Below the pieces are notes generated by a model that was not told where the DNA came from, searched no databases, and was given only the letters and a program-made list of their open reading frames with translations. DNA of 64,000 nucleotides from positions 91,198 to 155,197 of the forward strand of contig NZ_BSDI01000030.1 in NCBI RefSeq assembly GCF_027923225.1. Reading direction: 5' to 3'. Source of the DNA: Phytohabitans aurantiacus (GTDB lineage Bacteria > Actinomycetota > Actinomycetes > Mycobacteriales > Micromonosporaceae). Shown here one piece after another: positions 60,965-64,000 of this stretch (the first letter of the stretch is position 1; each line of letters begins with the position of its first letter). The position numbers were made by a program, and so were the translations under genes.

Positions 60965-62266
60965 CTACCCCGCAGGCTTGACGATGGTCTCGAGCCGCTT
61001 CTGGACTGCGTTCAAAGCGGTGCGGGCGTCTTCCTTGCCGAGCCAGAAGTTGGCCAGCCCGTTCTCGAACGCCTTCTGCATCTCGTTCCACTCAGGAATG
61101 AACGGCGCGCGGTACACGAACGCGCTCGACTCACCGAAGACGTCCATGTCGACCGGCTTGGTCATCCACGTCGGCTTGAGGAACGCGTCGCTCTTCTGCA
61201 CCTCGATGTTCGCCGGTACGTCCTGCCCGGTCTCGATGATGACCTTCTGCGCGTCCGGCGCGCTCAGGAACTCGATCGCCTTGATGGCCGCGTTGGGGTT
61301 CTTCGAGGTGCGCGAGATCGCGAGGCCGCTGCCGAAGGCGGTCACCGCCTGCTGCTTGCCCCGCCAGAACGGCGCGATGCCCCAGTCGATGTTGCTCTTG
61401 AGGAGCCCGCTGATCGCCCAGAAACCGGTGGTGCTGACCGCGATCTTGCCCTGCGCGAACGCGGCGTCACCGTTGACGTCGGCGCCGAAGTCGGCGTACT
61501 GCTTCTTCGTCGGCACCACACCATGCTTGTTGACGAGGTCGCCGGCCCACTGCAGCGCCTCGACGACCTGGTCGCTGTTCGCGACAGGCTTGCCGCTGTC
61601 GTCGATGATCTTGCCGCCGTTCTGGTACACGAAGCCCCACCACGCGGCCCACCACTCCGCGCCGGCGTATCCCCACTGCTTGCCCGGGATGGTGAGCGCC
61701 TTGAACGCCGCGAGCGTCTGCTCCCAGGTCCACTCGGCGGTGGGCGCCTCCAGGTTGGCCGCGGAGAACATGGTCTTGTTGTAGTACGTGATCATCGCGC
61801 CGGACCGGTCCGGGACCGCGTAGACCTTGTCCTTGTACGAGTACAGCGAACCGATGGGGCCGAACCGTTGCTCGAGGTCGATGCCCGCGCCCTTGGCCAG
61901 GTCGTCGAGCGGCGAAAGCTGGTTCTTGCTGGAGTAGACGTTGACGTTCTCGGCGACCTGCATGATGTCCGGGCCACTACCACCCGCGATCATCGTCTGG
62001 ACCTTCTGCTCATACGTCTCGCTCGGGATGAGCTGCAGCGTGATCGAGATGTCGGGGTACTTCTTGACCAGCAGATCGATGCGCTTCTGGTACGCGGTCT
62101 TGTCAGGCTCGCCGCCCCAGACCGTCATGACGAGCTTGCCGCCACCGCTGCTGGAGCCGCTGTCGCCGTCACTGTCTGAACCGCACGCGGTGAGCGTGAT
62201 GATGCCCGCCGCCGCACCGAGGCCGAGGAAACCCCGGCGCGTCACTCGCGCTCTGTCGATCGTCAT
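60965..62266 (-). CDS. ABC sugar-binding lipoprotein, probably Tat-exported
   Basis: A 433-residue extracellular binding protein, family 1. The N-terminus has twin arginines (TRRGFLGLGAAAG) and a lipobox TLTAC, so it is probably exported folded and lipid-anchored. A Ser/Gly linker follows, then the binding domain (MTVWGGEPDKTAYQKRI, WEQTLAAFKALTIPGKQWGY). With the two permeases and GH35 enzyme it should take up a galactoside. AGGAGGC precedes the ATG. First gene of the operon. Confidence 0.92.
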   Translation of the reverse strand: MTIDRARVTRRGFLGLGAAAGIITLTACGSDSDGDSGSSSGGGKLVMTVWGGEPDKTAYQKRIDLLVKKYPDISITLQLIPSETYEQKVQTMIAGGSGPDIMQVAENVNVYSSKNQLSPLDDLAKGAGIDLEQRFGPIGSLYSYKDKVYAVPDRSGAMITYYNKTMFSAANLEAPTAEWTWEQTLAAFKALTIPGKQWGYAGAEWWAAWWGFVYQNGGKIIDDSGKPVANSDQVVEALQWAGDLVNKHGVVPTKKQYADFGADVNGDAAFAQGKIAVSTTGFWAISGLLKSNIDWGIAPFWRGKQQAVTAFGSGLAISRTSKNPNAAIKAIEFLSAPDAQKVIIETGQDVPANIEVQKSDAFLKPTWMTKPVDMDVFGESSAFVYRAPFIPEWNEMQKAFENGLANFWLGKEDARTALNAVQKRLETIVKPAG

Positions 62267-62427
62267 CGCGCAATGCCTCCTATCGGAACCCGGCCTTCTG
62301 GATGCGACGGCGTCGCGTCGGCCCTGAAGCTGGATTGGGGGATGTCAACTAAATTTCCAGCCGGTTAAGTGATCGGTAGCCTAGGTTTGCGATGACCCTT
62401 CGTCAAGGGCTAAGAATAAGCCCTCGC

Positions 62428-62453
62428 GTAACGTGACCTCCCGCTCACGTAAC
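62428..62453. promoter_or_regulatory. Inverted repeat upstream of the sugar operon
   Basis: GTAACGTGA and TCACGTAAC flank CCTCCCGC with one mismatch, about 165 nt upstream of the binding-protein start, in a 210-nt region that also serves the divergent side. Possible operator for a sugar regulator not encoded in the window. Confidence 0.4.
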
Positions 62454-62478
62454 CGTGTGTGACCAGGTCAAGCCATGA

Positions 62479-63021
62479 TCACGGCAGGACGGCGCGATGC
62501 GCGTCGAGCGCCAGGAAGACCACGAACGAAACGCCGGCGGCGAGCGCCGTCGCAAGCGCACCCTCCGCGCGCTTTTCCAGCTGTACCGCCAGCGCGGCGC
62601 GCCACAGCGCGACAGTCCACAGTGCTGCCAGTACCGCCGACACCGCCACCAGAAACGCGGCGTGATACCAGCCGGCGGCCGTGAAATGGTGCGGTTGCGG
62701 GAGCGTCCAGTTGAGCCTTGGCGTGTCCGCCGACAGCCACGACACCTGAGTGGCGACCCCGAGCCCGCCGCCGGCCAGCCCCGCCACGGCGGCCAGCACG
62801 GCGTCGCGCCGCGATGGCGGCAGCGCGCGGACGGCGTACGTGAGGGAACCGGCCATCAGCGGCAACGCCAACCCGTCGCCCCAGGTCGCACTGGCGAAGT
62901 CCCACAGGCCCGGCAGGTGCGCGGGTGCCGGCTGGAGTAGAGACAGCGCGAACAGCTCACCGAAGCCGGCCGCCAGGGTGGCGCCGGCCACCCACAATGG
63001 CGCTTTTCCGGGTACCTTCAT
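62479..63021 (-). CDS. Multi-pass membrane protein of unknown function
   Basis: 180 residues with four to five helices (LWVAGATLAAGFGELFALSLL, LALPLMAGSLTYAVRAL, AAVAGLAGGGLGVATQVSWL, HAAFLVAVSAVLAALWTVALW, shown in part). A His-rich loop PQPHHFTAAGWYHAAF may bind a cofactor or metal. No family recognised. Its start lies next to the divergent glycosyltransferase start. Confidence 0.7.
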   Translation of the reverse strand: MKVPGKAPLWVAGATLAAGFGELFALSLLQPAPAHLPGLWDFASATWGDGLALPLMAGSLTYAVRALPPSRRDAVLAAVAGLAGGGLGVATQVSWLSADTPRLNWTLPQPHHFTAAGWYHAAFLVAVSAVLAALWTVALWRAALAVQLEKRAEGALATALAAGVSFVVFLALDAHRAVLP

Positions 63022-63055
63022 CGTGAATCTTCGAGGTTCGAGGGATGCGACGGCG

Positions 63056-64000
63056 TTGACCAGGATCGCACACTTCACAGACGCTTCATTTCGCGGTGTC
63101 AACGGCATCGCGGCCTCCATCAGGCTGCTGACCGGCATGCTGGGCCGGCGCGGCCACGAAACCGTCGTGGTGACCACCGGTCCACTGTGGAAAGCGCCGG
63201 TGGGCGATGGCGTCATCTCCGTGCCATCGATGCCGACGGGCATGGGCGACTTCCGGTTCGCGCTGGCACCGATACGCTCGATGCGCGACCGAGTGCGCGA
63301 GTGGCGGCCAGACGTCGCGCACGTGCACACTCCCGGCCCGCTCGGTGCCGCGGGGCTGACCGTGGCGCGGCAGCTCGGCGTGCCAGCGGTGTACACGTAC
63401 CACACCGACATGCACGGGTATGCCGAGCACTACTACATCCCGACACTCATCGTCCGTGCCGGCACCGCTCTGTACGGGCGTCACCTGCGGCGCGGCCCGA
63501 GAGGCCGGCTGCTGAACACGTACGATGCGATCGAGGAAGCCAACGCGCGCGTCTTCGACGCGGCGCACGTCATCGTCGCGCCGACCGCGGGCGCCCTGCG
63601 TCGCTGCCGGATGGACGGTTTCGCCGATCGGGTACGCGTTATCGCCACCCCCGCGAGCCTCCCGCCGGCCGCCATGACCGGTGCCGAGTTCCGGGCCCGC
63701 CACGGCATCGCGCGGGACGCCTCGGTGGTGCTCTTCGTCGGGCGGCTCTCCGCCGAAAAGGGCATCAAGCTGTTGATAGAGGCGTTCGCGCTCGTGCGAC
63801 AGCGGGTGCCCGCCGCGACGCTGCTACTCGTCGGGCCGAGCGATGGACGGCTCCGCCTGCGGCGCCTGCTCGACCGGTCGGGCCTGGCGGCGCACACGGT
63901 CACGACTGGCGCGCTGGGCGGTGCCGACGTGCACGCCGCCTACGCGGCCAGCGACGTGTTCGCGTTTCCGTCCGCGACCGACACCCAGGGCATCGTGCTG
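63056..64000 (+). CDS. GT4 glycosyltransferase, cut by window edge
   Basis: At least 315 residues of a GT-B glycosyltransferase; the frame is open to base 64000. It starts TRIAHFTDASFRGVNGIAAS, then HTPGPLGAAGL and TYHTDMHGYAEHYYIP of the acceptor domain, VVLFVGRLSAEKGIKLLIEAF of the donor domain (GRLSAEKGIKLLIEAF) and the beginning of the E-x7-E region (FAFPSATDTQGIVL). Related to mannosyltransferases such as PimB/MgtA-type GT4 proteins. I chose the TTG at 63056; a GTG at 63023 is also in frame and would add 11 residues. Confidence 0.85.
   Translation, partial: MTRIAHFTDASFRGVNGIAASIRLLTGMLGRRGHETVVVTTGPLWKAPVGDGVISVPSMPTGMGDFRFALAPIRSMRDRVREWRPDVAHVHTPGPLGAAGLTVARQLGVPAVYTYHTDMHGYAEHYYIPTLIVRAGTALYGRHLRRGPRGRLLNTYDAIEEANARVFDAAHVIVAPTAGALRRCRMDGFADRVRVIATPASLPPAAMTGAEFRARHGIARDASVVLFVGRLSAEKGIKLLIEAFALVRQRVPAATLLLVGPSDGRLRLRRLLDRSGLAAHTVTTGALGGADVHAAYAASDVFAFPSATDTQGIVL

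Overview
The window is about 64 kb of very GC-rich chromosome with actinomycete traits: GTG and occasional TTG starts, many ATGA stop/start overlaps, mannosyltransferase, trehalose and conserved actinobacterial hypothetical genes, and a second, divergent EF-Tu. The mix (NarL-type two-component pair, CBM2-GH18 chitinase, DUF574 methyltransferase, diphosphate-type phosphofructokinase) fits a filamentous actinobacterium, probably a member of Micromonosporaceae. That placement is inference; the sequence carries no rRNA.

Layout, left to right. 1-1.2 kb: an ISL3-type transposase running off the left edge. 1.2-1.9 kb: repeats. 1.9-16.9 kb: small Cys-rich protein, M48 protease coupled to a PimB-like mannosyltransferase, ABC exporter half-transporter, methyltransferase coupled to a GGDEF-EAL protein, an acyl-CoA ligase/histidine kinase/response regulator operon, then SRPBCC protein, CxCP protein, ROK glucokinase, EEP-fold hydrolase and a membrane protein. 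17.7-23.8 kb: flavin monooxygenase coupled to an alpha/beta-hydrolase homologue lacking its serine, winged-helix regulator, OtsA, membrane protein, PlsC. 24.7-29 kb: a Crp/Fnr regulator upstream of a large zinc-ribbon/adenylyl cyclase/AAA/TPR protein. 29.3-36.7 kb: degenerate aminoglycoside-phosphotransferase relative, RNase AS, phosphofructokinase, ProC, small proteins, VOC/MarR divergent pair, anchored surface protein. 36.9-46.3 kb: chitinase, EF-Tu, TetR, TRAP-TAXI transporter, histidine kinase-like protein, CapA-like lipoprotein. 46.4-46.6 kb: tRNA-Gly, tRNA-Cys, tRNA-Val and a terminator. 46.8-50.8 kb: a TetR-linked catabolic cassette (decayed hydrolase, MDR oxidoreductase, hydrolase, EthD-like protein). 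51-56.3 kb: CstA/YbdD, a sodium:solute symporter, ECF sigma factor and small proteins. 56.3-62.3 kb: an ABC sugar importer (no ATPase) with a GH35 beta-galactosidase. 62.5-64 kb: membrane protein and a GT4 glycosyltransferase cut by the right edge.

The most unusual content is not protein coding. An asymmetric hairpin element of nearly fixed length (78 bp) occurs ten times in intergenic DNA, mostly downstream of genes and often at convergent junctions; twice it forms inward-facing pairs. A second element of about 118 bp, bounded internally by a 12-bp inverted repeat, occurs twice on opposite strands and in both cases supplies the ribosome binding site and ATG of the following gene. Two further perfect or near-perfect palindrome families each occur twice and overlap stop codons. 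I saw no CRISPR array, phage, plasmid or secondary-metabolite cluster, and no recognisable dedicated defence system.
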